Numbered from the stretch's first letter, positions 51,856-62,038 are shown. The stretch is DNA of 64,000 nt from DATBJJ01 sp963750915 (GCA_963750915.1 CAVVSF010000007.1:868001-932000); one strand, 5' to 3'. Numbers and translations are program-made. The notes: generated by a model not told the origin, from the letters alone.

Positions 51856-52728
51856 TCAGGGCTTGCACGCGGCGGGATCATTGTGGACGAAGTACGGTTT
51901 GTACTTCGGCGACTTCTGATCCATGCAGCCGGAGAGGTTCAGCAGCTCGATCCTGCGGAACTCCGTCGGGTGGCTTTCGCCCTGAATCGCGATGTAGCCG
52001 GCGGTCAGGAGCGTGCCATCCTGCTTGACCGCCGGGTCGAAGCCGTTGACGTCGCCGCCGCCGATGGTCGGCCGCTGATACTCGAGCACGGTCTGGCCGT
52101 CGATGACGTGGGCGATGCGATCGCCGCCGTGGACCTCGATCTCGACCCGCACCCAGTCGTCGCCGGCATACGTTTTCGATGTCGAGTTGCGGCAGTGCCC
52201 CTTCACCATCGTGTCGTTCATGAAGATCTGGGTGCCGGGAGTGCAGACGTTGGCGGTCGAGCGCGGCTTGCCGTTGACCAGCCCGCCGAGCAGCTGCACT
52301 TCAATCGAGATCGGAAAGTCCTGGCCGACGCCCATCGTCGCGGGCGCCTGACTGTGCAGCATCAGGCCGTTGTTGCGCACGGCCCAGTCGGGGCCGCCGG
52401 CGGCCTGGTCGCCGACGAAGCGATACTCGGCGACGAGCCGGTAGTACGAAAAGGCATCCTTGTAGAAGAGATGCCCGAATCGATCCTCGAAGCGCTCGTA
52501 CTTGTCGTACGACACCCGGAGGGCGCCGTTGGCGACGCCGAACGTGCCGAGGTAGTTCTCGCCGAGCGGATGGCCGCGGAACTTCGGCGTCCAGCCATCG
52601 AGGCTCTTGCCGTTGAAGAGCTGAATCCAGTCCTGCGGGGTGGCCTGGTTCTGTCCCGCCTCGAACGATCCGGTCGCGATCGTCAGACCGATCGACAGCG
52701 TCAGGACCATGCCGTACAGCGTTCGCAT
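51856..52728 (-). CDS. DUF1080 (3-keto-disaccharide hydrolase-like) secreted protein
   Basis: A 290-residue exported protein with one DUF1080 concanavalin-like domain: WIQLFNGKSLDGWTPKF at the start, FSYYRLVAEYRF, GVGQDFPISIEVQLLGG, and WVRVEIEVHGGDRIAHVIDG. Family members hydrolyse 3-keto-glycosides made by Gfo/Idh/MocA dehydrogenases. Signal peptide LYGMVLTLSIGLTIATG. ATG at 52728 has GAGGTG just upstream. Divergent from the second DUF1080 gene with only 49 bp between, so they may share control. Confidence 0.88.
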   Translation of the reverse strand: MRTLYGMVLTLSIGLTIATGSFEAGQNQATPQDWIQLFNGKSLDGWTPKFRGHPLGENYLGTFGVANGALRVSYDKYERFEDRFGHLFYKDAFSYYRLVAEYRFVGDQAAGGPDWAVRNNGLMLHSQAPATMGVGQDFPISIEVQLLGGLVNGKPRSTANVCTPGTQIFMNDTMVKGHCRNSTSKTYAGDDWVRVEIEVHGGDRIAHVIDGQTVLEYQRPTIGGGDVNGFDPAVKQDGTLLTAGYIAIQGESHPTEFRRIELLNLSGCMDQKSPKYKPYFVHNDPAACKP

Positions 52729-52777
52729 TCGCACCTCGGCTTTCGTGATAGCGTGCAGCAGAATACTCGGAGGGCTT

Positions 52778-53584
52778 ATGAGAGTCACGCGCGTTCGTGC
52801 GGCGGGCCTCGGCGCGATCCTGGTAACGGCGGCAATCTCGATCGACGGCCAGCAGCCGAAGATCGGCTACGACGACACGCCGATGCAGCCCAACGGCCGG
52901 TGGCACGTCCACGACGGCACTCGGCCGCAGCCGCGCCTGGTGACGCCGGGCGCGACGCCCGGCGCGGCGCCGTCGGACGCGACGGTGCTGCTCGGCGCCG
53001 GCGCGGACACGAGCCAGTGGCGCACTGCCAAGGGCGAGCCGATCGCGTGGCCAGTCGCCGATGGCGTCCTCCAGTCCGGCAAGGGCGTCATTCAGACGGC
53101 GTCGGAGTACACCGACTTCCAGCTGCACGTCGAGTTCGCGACGCCGAAGGAAGTGAAGGGCGACGGCCAGGGCCGCGGCAACAGCGGCGTCATCCTGCTC
53201 GGCGCCTTCGAGATCCAGGTCCTCGACAGCTTTCAGAACCCGACCTACCCGGACGGCCAGGCGGCGTCGATGTACGGCCAGTATCCGCCGCTCGTCAACG
53301 CCTCGCGGCGGCCCGGCGAGTGGCAGGCCTACGACATCGTCTTCACCGCGGCGCGCCTCCACCCGTCAGGCGAGGCGGAGAAACCGGCGGTCGTCACGGT
53401 CTTCCACAACGGCGTGATCGTCCACCACGCGACGGCGTTCCTCGGGCCGACGGCGCACAAGACGATCGGCAAGTACACCGCGGCGCACGCGAAGGGACCG
53501 ATTCGCCTGCAGGACCACGGGAACCCGGTCCACTTCCGCAATATCTGGATCCGTCAACTGACCGGCTACGACGAGGGCAGGTAG
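52778..53584 (+). CDS. DUF1080 (3-keto-disaccharide hydrolase-like) secreted protein
   Basis: A 268-residue exported DUF1080 protein (signal AAGLGAILVTAAISIDG; domain landmarks FQLHVEFATPKEVKGDGQGR, GNSGVILLGAFEIQVLDSF, RPGEWQAYDIVFTAAR, LQDHGNPVHFRNIWIRQL). The central Asn-Ser-Gly and IQVLDSF are the conserved core of the family. ATG follows CGGAGGG at 5 bp. Probably acts in the periplasm on 3-keto sugars together with the divergently encoded paralogue. Confidence 0.88.
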   Translation: MRVTRVRAAGLGAILVTAAISIDGQQPKIGYDDTPMQPNGRWHVHDGTRPQPRLVTPGATPGAAPSDATVLLGAGADTSQWRTAKGEPIAWPVADGVLQSGKGVIQTASEYTDFQLHVEFATPKEVKGDGQGRGNSGVILLGAFEIQVLDSFQNPTYPDGQAASMYGQYPPLVNASRRPGEWQAYDIVFTAARLHPSGEAEKPAVVTVFHNGVIVHHATAFLGPTAHKTIGKYTAAHAKGPIRLQDHGNPVHFRNIWIRQLTGYDEGR

Positions 53585-53615
53585 GCCACTTCCGTCCAGA
53601 CGAGCGAGAGTTGCG

Positions 53616-54725
53616 GTGAAGAAGCGCGCCATTGCCCACGTCGCCGTCGTCGCGGCGCTGCTCGCCTGCGGCGCGACGGCGGGCGTTCCGACGCAGTCGA
53701 CGGTCGCCACCCCGAACCAGGCCGCGGCCGGCAGGACGTTCGCGTCGCAGATCGAGGCGCTGTCAGAGCCGGGCGGCTACTTCGATACCGACAACCTGAT
53801 CTCGAACGAGCGCTCCTATCTCGACGTCGTGCCGGCCCTGCGGCGTCTCGAGGTCAGCGGCGGCGCCTACGTCGGCGTCGGACCGGACCAGAACTTCACC
53901 TACATCGCCGCGATCAGGCCGGACATCGCCTTCATCGTCGACGTCCGGCGCGACAACCTGCTGCTCCACCTGCTCTTCAAGGCGCTGTTCACCCTGTCGG
54001 GCACGCGCGTCGAGTACCTGGCGGCGCTGGTCGGACGGCCGGTGCCCGTGGATGTCCAGGAGTGGCGCACCGCGCCCATCGAACGCATCGTCGCCCAGGT
54101 GGCGCGGCCGCCGCTCGACGCCCGCGGCGTCGACGCGCTGCGCGAACGCGTCGACCAGGCGATCGGCCGGATGGGCGTGAAGCTGTCGCGCGAGGATCGG
54201 GAGACGATCGATCGCTTCCACCGCCGCTTCATCGAATCGGGCGTCGGCCTGAAGTTTCAGTCGACGGGCCGGCCGCCGCAGAGCCACTACCCGTCATTCG
54301 AAGAGCTGCTGGTCGGGCGCGACCCGAGCGGCGAGCCGGCCAACTACCTTGCGTCGGACGACCGCTACCAGACCGTGCGCCGGATGCAGCAGGACGATCG
54401 GATCGTGCCGGTCGTCGGCGATCTCGGCGGACCACGAGCGGTGGCGGCCATCGGCACGCTGCTGCAGCAGCGCAAGCTCCAGCTGTCCGCCTTCTACACC
54501 TCGAACGTCGAGTTCTACCTCTTTGGCGACGCCCGGTTCGATCGCTTCGTCGCCAATCTCGCGGCGCTGCCCAGGGCCGCCAACAGCGTCGTCATCCGCT
54601 CGGTATTCGGCCGCTTCGCCCGCGGCGCCGGCAGCACGTCCCACCTCCAGTCCACGCACGCGCTCGTCGATGGCTACGGCAAGGGCCAGTTCCGCTACTA
54701 CGGCGAGCTGATCGACGGCCGCTGA
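53616..54725 (+). CDS. Exported protein with unknown LIC-type methyltransferase-like fold
   Basis: A 369-residue protein with a signal peptide (AIAHVAVVAALLACGATAG). Conserved-looking stretches: GGYFDTDNLISNERSYLDVVP, GVGPDQNFTYIAAIRPDIAF, HYPSFEELL, YQTVRRMQQDDRIVPVVGDL and AFYTSNVEFYL. I recognise this as a conserved bacterial hypothetical family but know no established activity; the GVGPDQNF loop and later GDLGGP could be ligand-binding. GTG start. 31 bp after the DUF1080 gene, so perhaps in its operon. Confidence 0.7.
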   Translation: MKKRAIAHVAVVAALLACGATAGVPTQSTVATPNQAAAGRTFASQIEALSEPGGYFDTDNLISNERSYLDVVPALRRLEVSGGAYVGVGPDQNFTYIAAIRPDIAFIVDVRRDNLLLHLLFKALFTLSGTRVEYLAALVGRPVPVDVQEWRTAPIERIVAQVARPPLDARGVDALRERVDQAIGRMGVKLSREDRETIDRFHRRFIESGVGLKFQSTGRPPQSHYPSFEELLVGRDPSGEPANYLASDDRYQTVRRMQQDDRIVPVVGDLGGPRAVAAIGTLLQQRKLQLSAFYTSNVEFYLFGDARFDRFVANLAALPRAANSVVIRSVFGRFARGAGSTSHLQSTHALVDGYGKGQFRYYGELIDGR

Positions 54726-54778
54726 GGCTGTTTGTAGGGCGCTAAACGCCGCTAGCAGGGCCAAAACACCAACGCGAG

Positions 54779-55045
54779 GTGCTTTGTGCGGGGTGCCTGG
54801 TGCCTGGGTGCTCGGCGTGCCGAGGGTGCGAAGGTGCCTCGTGCGAGGTGCCTCGTGCGAGGTGCGACGTGCGAGGTGCGACGTGCGAGGTGCCACGTGC
54901 GAGGTGCTCCGTGCGAGACGAGGCGCCCGGACTTGCTGACGTCGCACTGGCACGTCGCACCCGGCACCTCGCACCCTAGCACCCTCGCACCCTCGCACCC
55001 TCGCACCTCAAGCACCCAGGCACCAAGGCACCACGCACAAAGCAC
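54779..55045. repeat. 267-bp mirror-arm GTGCNNN element with terminal inverted repeats
   Basis: Ends are near-perfect inverted repeats of about 34 bp: GTGCTTTGTGCG... at 54779 and ...CGCACAAAGCAC at 55045. Inside, the left arm is a heptad array GTGCGAG GTGCCTC GTGCGAG GTGCGAC repeated to about 54915 and the right arm is the opposite orientation (GCACCCTC, TCGCACC). The centre GAGGCGCCCGGACTTGCTGACGTC is unique. Largest of the mirror-arm elements. No gene in 54726-55073. Confidence 0.87.
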
Positions 55046-55073
55046 GGCCGGACGACGACAATCGAAGAACCGA

Positions 55074-57514
55074 TCAGTCCTGTCGCAACGCGATCATCGG
55101 GTCGACGGATGCCGCGCGCCGCGCCGGAATGTAGCAGGCAATGAGGGTCACGGCTGCCAGCAACAGCGTCACGCCCGCGTAAGCGATCGGATCGGCGCGG
55201 CTGACGCCGAAGAGCAGGCTGCTCAGGAACCGCGTCGCCAGCAGGCTGGCGACGACGCCGGCGACGAGGCCGATCGCGACCAGCTTCCCGCCCATCGCCA
55301 GCATCAGGCCGACGACGTGCCGGCGTGCGGCGCCGAGCGCCATGCGGATGCCGAGCTCCGGCGTCCGGCGGGTCACGTGAAAGGACAGCACGCTGTAGAT
55401 TCCCGCGGCCGCCAGGATGAGGCCGAGCAGGGCAAAGGCGCTGAAGAGCGCCATGATGAATCGCGGCTGCACCACCTGCTGGCCGAGCGCCTCGGACAGC
55501 GTGATCGGCCGGCCGAGCGGCTGCTCAGCGTCGATCGCGAGCACCTGCGCCCGCACGGGGTTCAGCATCAGGTTCGGATCGGCGGCCGTACGCAGCGACA
55601 GCATCCGCGCCGGGCGCCCCGACCGCGCCGAACGGAATGATGATCGCCGGCTGCGTCGGCTCACGCACGCCGACGTTCCGCGTGTCGGCGACGACGCCGA
55701 CGATGGTCACGGTTGGCGGCCGCGTCGTGTCGAGCAGGACGCGGCCCTGCGGCTTCGCGAGCGCGACGAGGTTGATCTCGCTGCCAATCGGGTTGACGCC
55801 CGCCGGCCAGAGCTTCGCCGCGGTCTCGTTGATCACCGCCACCCGATCGCCGCGCCGCGCCTCGTTCGCGTCGAACATACGGCCGCCGCGCAGCTGCGAT
55901 GCCGAACGTCCGCAAGTGACCCGCGCCCCGCCGGCAATCACCAGCGATTCGCCGCGACTCGTCGGTTGTCTGGCCCGGGATCGAGTAGGCCGACTGGTTG
56001 CCGCCGAAGGGCGTGCCGAATGTCGCCGCTTCGACGCCTGGCAGCGCCGCGACCCGCTCCAGCAGCTCGTCACCGAAGCGATTGCGCTTGTCGAGCGTGT
56101 CGTACTTGGTCGGCGGCAGCGGCACGCCGACCATGAGCACGCGCTCGCTGTCGAAGCCGACGTCGACGCGCTGCAGCGCGAAGAACGTCCTCGCCGTCAG
56201 CCCGGCGCTCACCAGCAGCACGACCGAGAGCGCGACCTCGACGATGACGAGAAGGTTGCGTGTGGCGCTGCCCTGCGAGGCCGCGCCGGTGCTGCGGCTG
56301 GCGCGCAGCGCTTCGGTGACGTCGGTCTTCGCCGACTGCAGCGCCGGCGCCAGGCCGAACAGGATGCCGGTCGCCACCGCGACGACGACCGAGAACAGCA
56401 GCACGGTGGTGTTGATCGTGACCCGCGATTCGTTCGGGACGTAGAACTCCGGCATCAGGCCGACGATGGCGCGAATTGCCACGACGGCGAACAGCACGCC
56501 GAGCCCGCCGCCGATGAGCGACAGCAGCACGCTCTCGGTCAGCAGCTGCCGCATCAGGCGCCGGCCGCCGGCGCCGATCGACATCCGCACCGCCATCTCG
56601 CGGACGCGCGTCGTGCCGCGGGCGAGCTGCAGGTTGGCGACGTTGGCGCACGCGATCAGCAGGAGAAAAGCCACGGCGCCAAGCAGCAGCATGAGGCTGC
56701 TGCGCATCTCGCCGCTCGCCACTGTCACGTCGAGGTAGTTCCGCAGGAGCGTGGTGAAGCCCTGGGACGGGAACGTCGCCGGCTTCTCGGCCGCGAGCTG
56801 GCGGTTGAAGGCGTCGAGCTGTTGCGTCGCGACGGCGTCGGTGACGCCCGGCGACAGCCGCATGATCGCGGCGATCCCGGGAATGTCGGTCCGCGCCGGC
56901 GACAGCGGCAGCCAGAATCCGTCGCTGCCGTACCATCCGAACCGCGGCGGCATGACGCCGACGATGGTGCGCGGCACGTTGTTCAGGCGCAGCGTCTTGC
57001 CGATCGCGCCGGGGTCGCCCTCGAACAGCCGCAGCCACAGCTTGTGGCTGATGACGACGACCGGCTGGGCCTGGCCGTCAGGGGTGACGTCCGACGGCTG
57101 CAGGGTGCGGCCGACAACCGGCGGCACGCCGAGGAAGTTGAAGGCGTTGGCCGTCAGCAGCACGCCGTTGAAGCTCTCCGGCGCATACTCACCGGTGAGC
57201 AGCACAGGCTCCATCGATGTCGCCATGACGTCCGAGAATGCCGGAATCGCGCGCAGCCGCGGGAGCTCGTCGAGCCGGTAGCCCCGGAAGCTGCGGCCGT
57301 CGAGGGATCGGACGTCCGGCGCCCAGATTTCCCCCGGCCGGGCGTAAGGATAGGGCGACAGGATGACGCCGTAGATGACGCTGAAGATCGCGGTGGTTGC
57401 GCCGATGCCGAGCATCAGCGAGAGCAGCGCAACCATCACGAAACCGGGACTGCGACGGAACGACCGCGCCGCGTAGTTGAGATCCTGGGTCAGCGGTTCC
57501 AGCCAGCGCGGCAT
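55074..57514 (-). pseudogene. ADOP-type permease (multiple frameshifts)
   Basis: MacB/FtsX-type permease of about 810 residues when pieced together. The N-terminal 500 residues are clean (FVMVALLSLMLGIGATTAIF, GVMPPRFGWYG, FLLLIACANVANLQLARG). Between about 55965 and 55610 the frame changes at least twice and possibly four times: GQTTDES, then SLVIAGGARVT, HLRTFGI, QLRGGRMFDANEARRG, and finally RMLSLRTAADPNLMLNPV to the end ASVDPMIALRQD. Either a decaying gene or a low-accuracy stretch. No PadR partner is present. Confidence 0.82.
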
Positions 57515-57668
57515 GTCCTCTCCTTCACATGGTCGGGTCGAGTGTCGGGTTCGAGCATTGGACGGCTCCGGGGCATACCTGGTTGCGTCCGGGCTCAGCT
57601 TTTCGCCACGGTCGAGCCAGCCATGCGCCTTGAGTCGATGGCCGTCGGCCTGCTAGGATCGAGGATCT

Positions 57669-58298
57669 ATGGTTTCAAAAACTTTCGCAGGAATCCCCCG
57701 CTGGATCGCTCAGGCCGCCGCAGGCGTGGCGCTCGTCGCCGGTCTCAGCGTCGCCGTCGGCGAATTATCGACGCCCTCCACCGTGCTCACTGCCCAGGCG
57801 CCGAACGGCGTCAAGGGCGAGGGGTGCGAGCCAGGCTTCACCGGCTCGGCCGCGGCGGGCTGCACCGACGTGAACGAATGCACGGTCAGCAACGGCGGCT
57901 GCCACCGCCTCACCGCCTGCCAGAACACTCCGGGTTCGCGCACATGCGGCGGCTGCCCCAAGGACTACGCCGGCGACGGCTACGTCGGCTGCTTCGACGT
58001 CAACGAATGCGCCAACCCGGACTGCAGCGACCGCCTGCCCTCGGGCGCCGACGATGCGCCAGGCCCGGCGGTGACGACGTCCGGCGACGTCAGCGTGGCG
58101 GCCACGGGATCGGGCGGCGCGGCCGCAACCTTCACGGCTACCGCGAAGGACAAGGTCGATGGCACGCGTCCGGTGAACTGTCTGCCGGCGTCGGGCTCGA
58201 CGTTCAAGGTGGGCAAGACAGCCGTCGACTGCTGGGCGTACAACAAGCGGGGGAAGATTGGGCGTGCTGCCCTCGTGGTGACAGTTACGGGCAGCTGA
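57669..58298 (+). CDS. Secreted EGF-like/HYR-domain protein
   Basis: A 209-residue exported protein. After a signal peptide (AAAGVALVAGLSVAVGEL) come Cys-rich calcium-binding EGF-like modules with the DVNEC motif twice (about residues 67 and 113) and a pattern CxxxNGGC-CQNTPGSRTCGGC typical of cbEGF, then an HYR-type immunoglobulin-like domain (about 135-208, with VNCLPASGSTFKVGKTAVDC). Such modules mediate adhesion or protein contacts and look eukaryote-like, though they are found in secreted proteins of Acidobacteriota and Deltaproteobacteria. Followed by an intrinsic terminator. Confidence 0.8.
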   Translation: MVSKTFAGIPRWIAQAAAGVALVAGLSVAVGELSTPSTVLTAQAPNGVKGEGCEPGFTGSAAAGCTDVNECTVSNGGCHRLTACQNTPGSRTCGGCPKDYAGDGYVGCFDVNECANPDCSDRLPSGADDAPGPAVTTSGDVSVAATGSGGAAATFTATAKDKVDGTRPVNCLPASGSTFKVGKTAVDCWAYNKRGKIGRAALVVTVTGS

Positions 58299-58302
58299 CG
58301 TC

Positions 58303-58500
58303 ATTGCAGACTGCAGATTGACGATTGCCGATTGCGATTGTCAGATTGCCGATTGAAGATTGAGCGGCGGTCACCTTTGGTGACCGCCGTTTTTCTTTGT
58401 GCACCCAATCGTCAATCAAAAATCGACAATCCTGAAAATCTACAATCTTCAGTCAGCAATCTTCAATCGACGCCTGCAGTCTTCAATCGACAGCGAGCAG
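58303..58500. repeat. Mirror-arm heptad element containing a terminator
   Basis: Left arm of GATTGNN heptads (58303-58363), central terminator hairpin, right arm of NNCAATC heptads to about 58495. Same family as 10830 and 26376. It separates the convergent EGF/HYR and dehydrogenase genes. Confidence 0.87.
58365..58398 (+). terminator. Intrinsic terminator at centre of heptad element
   Basis: CGGCGGTCACC-TTT-GGTGACCGCCG, a perfect 11-bp stem with a 3-base loop, followed by TTTTTCTTT. A textbook Rho-independent terminator for the EGF/HYR gene. Confidence 0.85.
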
Positions 58501-58507
58501 TCGAGTC

Positions 58508-61394
58508 TCAGAAGGTCAATAACACCTGCGAGAAACTCATTAGTTGCTGCACCCCGCTCGCCTTCTCGTTCTTGAAGACAAAGTAGAGGTCATGCACGCC
58601 GGTCGTCGGCTTCAGCGTGACGACGACGGGCTTGGGACCGAAGCCGCGGCCGCCGGCCGGCGCGGGAGCGTCGGCGTCGACCGGCTTCTCGGTGCCGGGG
58701 AGGCCGACGGTGGCGGTGCCAATCACTGGTCCGGTCGGCGAGTCCAGGCGAATCTCAATCGTGCCGCCGACGTTGCCGCCGCGCGCGGTCGCCTGCGCCA
58801 TCAGTTCCGCGGTCTTGACGCCGGTGAGATCGAGCGCCTTGAAGCCGACGTGCGAGTTGGCGCCCGGCAGCACGGCGCCGGCCGATCCGCGGCCGGTCGG
58901 CAGCGTCACGCCGCTCTTCACGTCGGCCGAGGCCGCGCTCATGCGCGGGCTGCGCAGCACCTTGATCGCCTCTGACGTCTGCTCCGGCAGCTTGTTGGCG
59001 CCCTTGTCGGTGTAGACGGCGCGCATGATCACCGAACCGCGGCCGCTGTCGCCTGGCGGCACGATCGGCGTGTAGGTGCCCTCGAGCGGCGGCGCCGCGT
59101 TCAACTTCGGATCGGCCTTCCCCGCCGGCGTGCCGAGGTTGAGCATGTAGCGGACGATGGTGCGCGCGTCCTGGGCGCTGATCTGCGGGTGTGCCGGCAT
59201 CACTTCAGGTCCCCACACGCCGGTGCTGCCGGTGCGTACCTTCTCGGCGAGCTGGGTCAGCGTGTCGGGCTCGGGCTGGTACTTCTCGGCGAGCTGAATG
59301 AACGACGGCCCGCGCGACTTGGTGTCGCGGTTGTGGCACGTCGCGCAGTCGGTCTTCGACATCAGCGCCTTGCCGACGCCATACCTCGTCGTCGCATCGA
59401 CCTTGTCGCGGCTCGAGACCGAGGCGACGTCGAAGCCCTCGGAAACGTAGTCGATGCTGAGCGCGACCGCGTCAGGGGCGATCTTCTTCGCGGCGACGCT
59501 GCCGTCCTCGCGGTCGGCGACGGTGACCGAGTACCTGAATCGGCGTCTTCGGCGTGAAGAAGCTCTTGTTGGCGCCGGCGACCTCGATCGCGACCGCCGG
59601 CGGGTCGTTGCCGGCGATGATGTCGAGCGAGGCAGTGGCCTTGGCGCCGGCCGGATCGCTGACGGTGAGCGTCGCGACGTAGATGCCGTCCTTGTCGAAC
59701 GCCACCGTCGGGTTCGCCTGGGTGAAGACGCGCGGCTTGCTGCCGTCCGCCGATTCGATCGTCCACTCGTATTTCAGCTGGTCGCCGTCGTAGTCACGGG
59801 TGCCGTTCGACGAGAACGCAATCTTGAACGGAGTCGTCCCGCCGGTGCGGTCGGAGGTGATCTGCGCCGTCGGCGTCCGGTTGCCGCCGTTGTACTCGAT
59901 ACGGATCAGCGATGCGTCCGGGCTCTTGGCGAACCAGGTGCTGCCGTAGTCGAGCACGTAGAGATCGCCGTCGGGGCCGAACCTCGAATCGATCGGCTCG
60001 ACCAGCTTGAGGTCGGGCAGGAAGCGCTCCATCGAGACGTAGCTCGACTGCGCGTCGAGCGTGACCGCCATGATCCACGCGCGCGAGAAGTCGGAAATGA
60101 ACCACTTGCCTTCGTAATACTCCGGGAACGGCCGCCTGGCGTCGGGATAGTCCGCGCGGCGGTAGATCGGCCCGCCGTTGGCTGAGCGCGCGCCGCTGCC
60201 GACTTCGGGGAACCTGTCGGACGGTCCGTAGGGATACGAGATGAATGCCGGCTGCGCCGGCGGGAGCTCGCGCAGGCCGGTGTTGTTCACCGACGAGTTG
60301 ATCGGCTTGGCCGGATCCTTCGGCGTCGTCGGCTTGTTGGCGGCGAAGTCGAAATAGGGGAAGGCCTTGTTCTCGCCGACGAAGTACGGCCAGCCGAAGA
60401 AGCCCGCCGCCTTCGCCTGGTTGTGCTCGTCGTAGCCGCGCGGCCCGAGCTGCGTGTCTTCGTTGGCGTCAGGACCGACCTCGCCCCAGTAGACGTAGCC
60501 CGTCTTGCTGTCGATGTTCACGCGCCACGGGTTGCGGTTTCCCATGGTGTAAATTTCCGGCCGGGTGTTCGCGGTGCCAGGCGGAAAGAGGTTGCCTTTC
60601 GGGATCGTGTAGGTGCCGTCAGGTTCCGGATGAATACGGATGATCTTTCCGCGCAGGTCGTTGGTGTTCGCGGCGCCGCGCTGGTCGTCCCAGGGCTGGC
60701 GGCCCGGACGCTCGTCCGACTGCATGCCGAGCGAGTTGGACGTATTGTTGCCGACCGTCATGTAAAGGTTGCCGTCCTTGTCCCACGCCATGCCGCCGCC
60801 CGTGTGGCAGCACTGCTCGCGCTGGACGCCGTACTCGAGCAAGACCTTCTTCGATCCGTCGACGAGCGCCATCGTCCGCTGCCCGTCGGCGTCCTTCTTC
60901 TCTTCGACCGTCCACCGCGCCAGCGCGTGCTTGGCGACCTCGGGATCGGCGTAGAGCATGTAGATCCAGTGGTTCTTCTCGAACCCGGGATCGAGCGTCA
61001 GCCCGACCAGCCCTTCCTCCGCCTCGCGCTGTTCGCCGGCCGCATTCGTGTACTTGGTGTTGACGGGAATCTTGGCGACGACCTTCGTCGTCTTGCTGGC
61101 GGCTTCGTACAGCTTCAGGACGCCCTTCCGCTCGACGATGAGGACGCTGCCATCGCGCAGCACCTGGAACACCATCGGCTCGTCGAGCTCACCCGCCGGC
61201 ACGACGGTGACGGCGGTAAAGCGGTTGTCGTCCGGTTTCTTCTGGCCGGCCGCAGGCTTCTGCTGCGACTCCGCGGCGGCAGCCCCGGCAGAGACGTACT
61301 CCACGATCGATGGAATCGATAGCGAGGACATCGACAGCGCAAGACACCCGGCCAGCACCGCCGCCCTACCGATCCGAACGCCCTTCACCGACAT
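58508..61394 (-). pseudogene. PQQ-type sugar dehydrogenase/PKD/cytochrome c/CBM fusion (frameshifted)
   Basis: An exported multidomain protein of about 962 residues: signal peptide, Glucose/Sorbosone dehydrogenase-like propeller (about 50-470, with EEGLVGLTLDPGFEKN, CCHTGGGMAWDKDGNLYMT, GNRNPWRVNID), PKD domain (about 490-580), cytochrome c domain with CATCH, and a C-terminal CBM6-like domain. The frame breaks after FFTPKTPIQ; one extra base at 59534-59535 restores YSVTVADREDGSVAAKKIAP and leads into the cytochrome. 2887 nt from the start is 962 codons plus one. ATG at 61394 follows GGGAGGA. It would oxidise a sugar and feed the neighbouring blue copper protein. Confidence 0.85.
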
Positions 61395-61418
61395 CTGAAT
61401 CCTCCCGGACGGCAAAAA

Positions 61419-61521
61419 GGGGAAAGGAACGTCTCGCCCCTTTCCCCCGTGAACCCGTAGTCACCGACAATCGTCAATCGACAATCGCAATCTTCAGTCT
61501 GCAATCGTCAATCTTCAGTCG
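61419..61521. repeat. Hairpin plus one-armed CAATC heptad element
   Basis: Stem GGGGAAAGG/CCTTTCCCC (61419-61447) followed by CAATCGT CAATCGA CAATCGC-type heptads and CAGTCTG to 61521. Only one orientation of heptads is present. It lies between the blue copper gene and the dehydrogenase gene on the same strand. Confidence 0.75.
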
Positions 61522-61522
61522 A

Positions 61523-62038
61523 CTACTTCTTGACGACGATATTCCCTCGCATGCCGGCGGCGAAGTGCCCCGGGAACGTGCAGACGAACGGCACGTTGCC
61601 CTCGACGGCCGGCACCTTGAACACGACTTCGACCGTCTCACCCGGCCCGGCCAGCGTCGTCGCGGCCAGCACCTGGTCCTTCATCTCGGTCGGGATGAAG
61701 TCGGTCGCCCGCGCCATCGCCGCAGCGTTGACGAAGTCGAGCTGCTTCGCTCCCGGCTTCAGGACGACGACGTTGTGCGCCATGGCGACCTTGGGCAGCG
61801 TGCCCTTGGAGACCAGGCGGATGCGCAGCGTCTCCCCCGCCTTCGCGGGAATGCTGGTGACGCTGTACTTCATGTCGTCGCCGCCGACGATCTCGACCGT
61901 CCGCGGGCCGGAGGCGGGAGCAGACGCGGGAGCGGCGGGCTTCTTCTCCTGCTCCGCGCCAGGGGCCGGCGAAGGCGAAGGCGTGAACGCGGAAAGCGGC
62001 GACATCAGAACAACCGATACGACCAGAGGCAGAAACAT
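61523..62038 (-). CDS. Auracyanin/azurin-like blue copper protein
   Basis: A 171-residue exported cupredoxin. After a signal segment and Pro/Ala linker the copper ligands are visible: His in MAHNVVVL, then Cys153, His158 and Met163 in FVCTFPGHFAAGM. The Cys-x4-His-x4-Met spacing is that of auracyanin rather than azurin (His-x3-Met). It probably accepts electrons from the dehydrogenase/cytochrome c encoded just downstream on the same strand (128 bp between them). Confidence 0.88.
   Translation of the reverse strand: MFLPLVVSVVLMSPLSAFTPSPSPAPGAEQEKKPAAPASAPASGPRTVEIVGGDDMKYSVTSIPAKAGETLRIRLVSKGTLPKVAMAHNVVVLKPGAKQLDFVNAAAMARATDFIPTEMKDQVLAATTLAGPGETVEVVFKVPAVEGNVPFVCTFPGHFAAGMRGNIVVKK

Noticed and set aside
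54779..55045. Insertion sequence with terminal inverted repeats
   Set aside because: No transposase and no target-site duplication could be seen; the inside is only heptad repeats. A non-autonomous element cannot be excluded.
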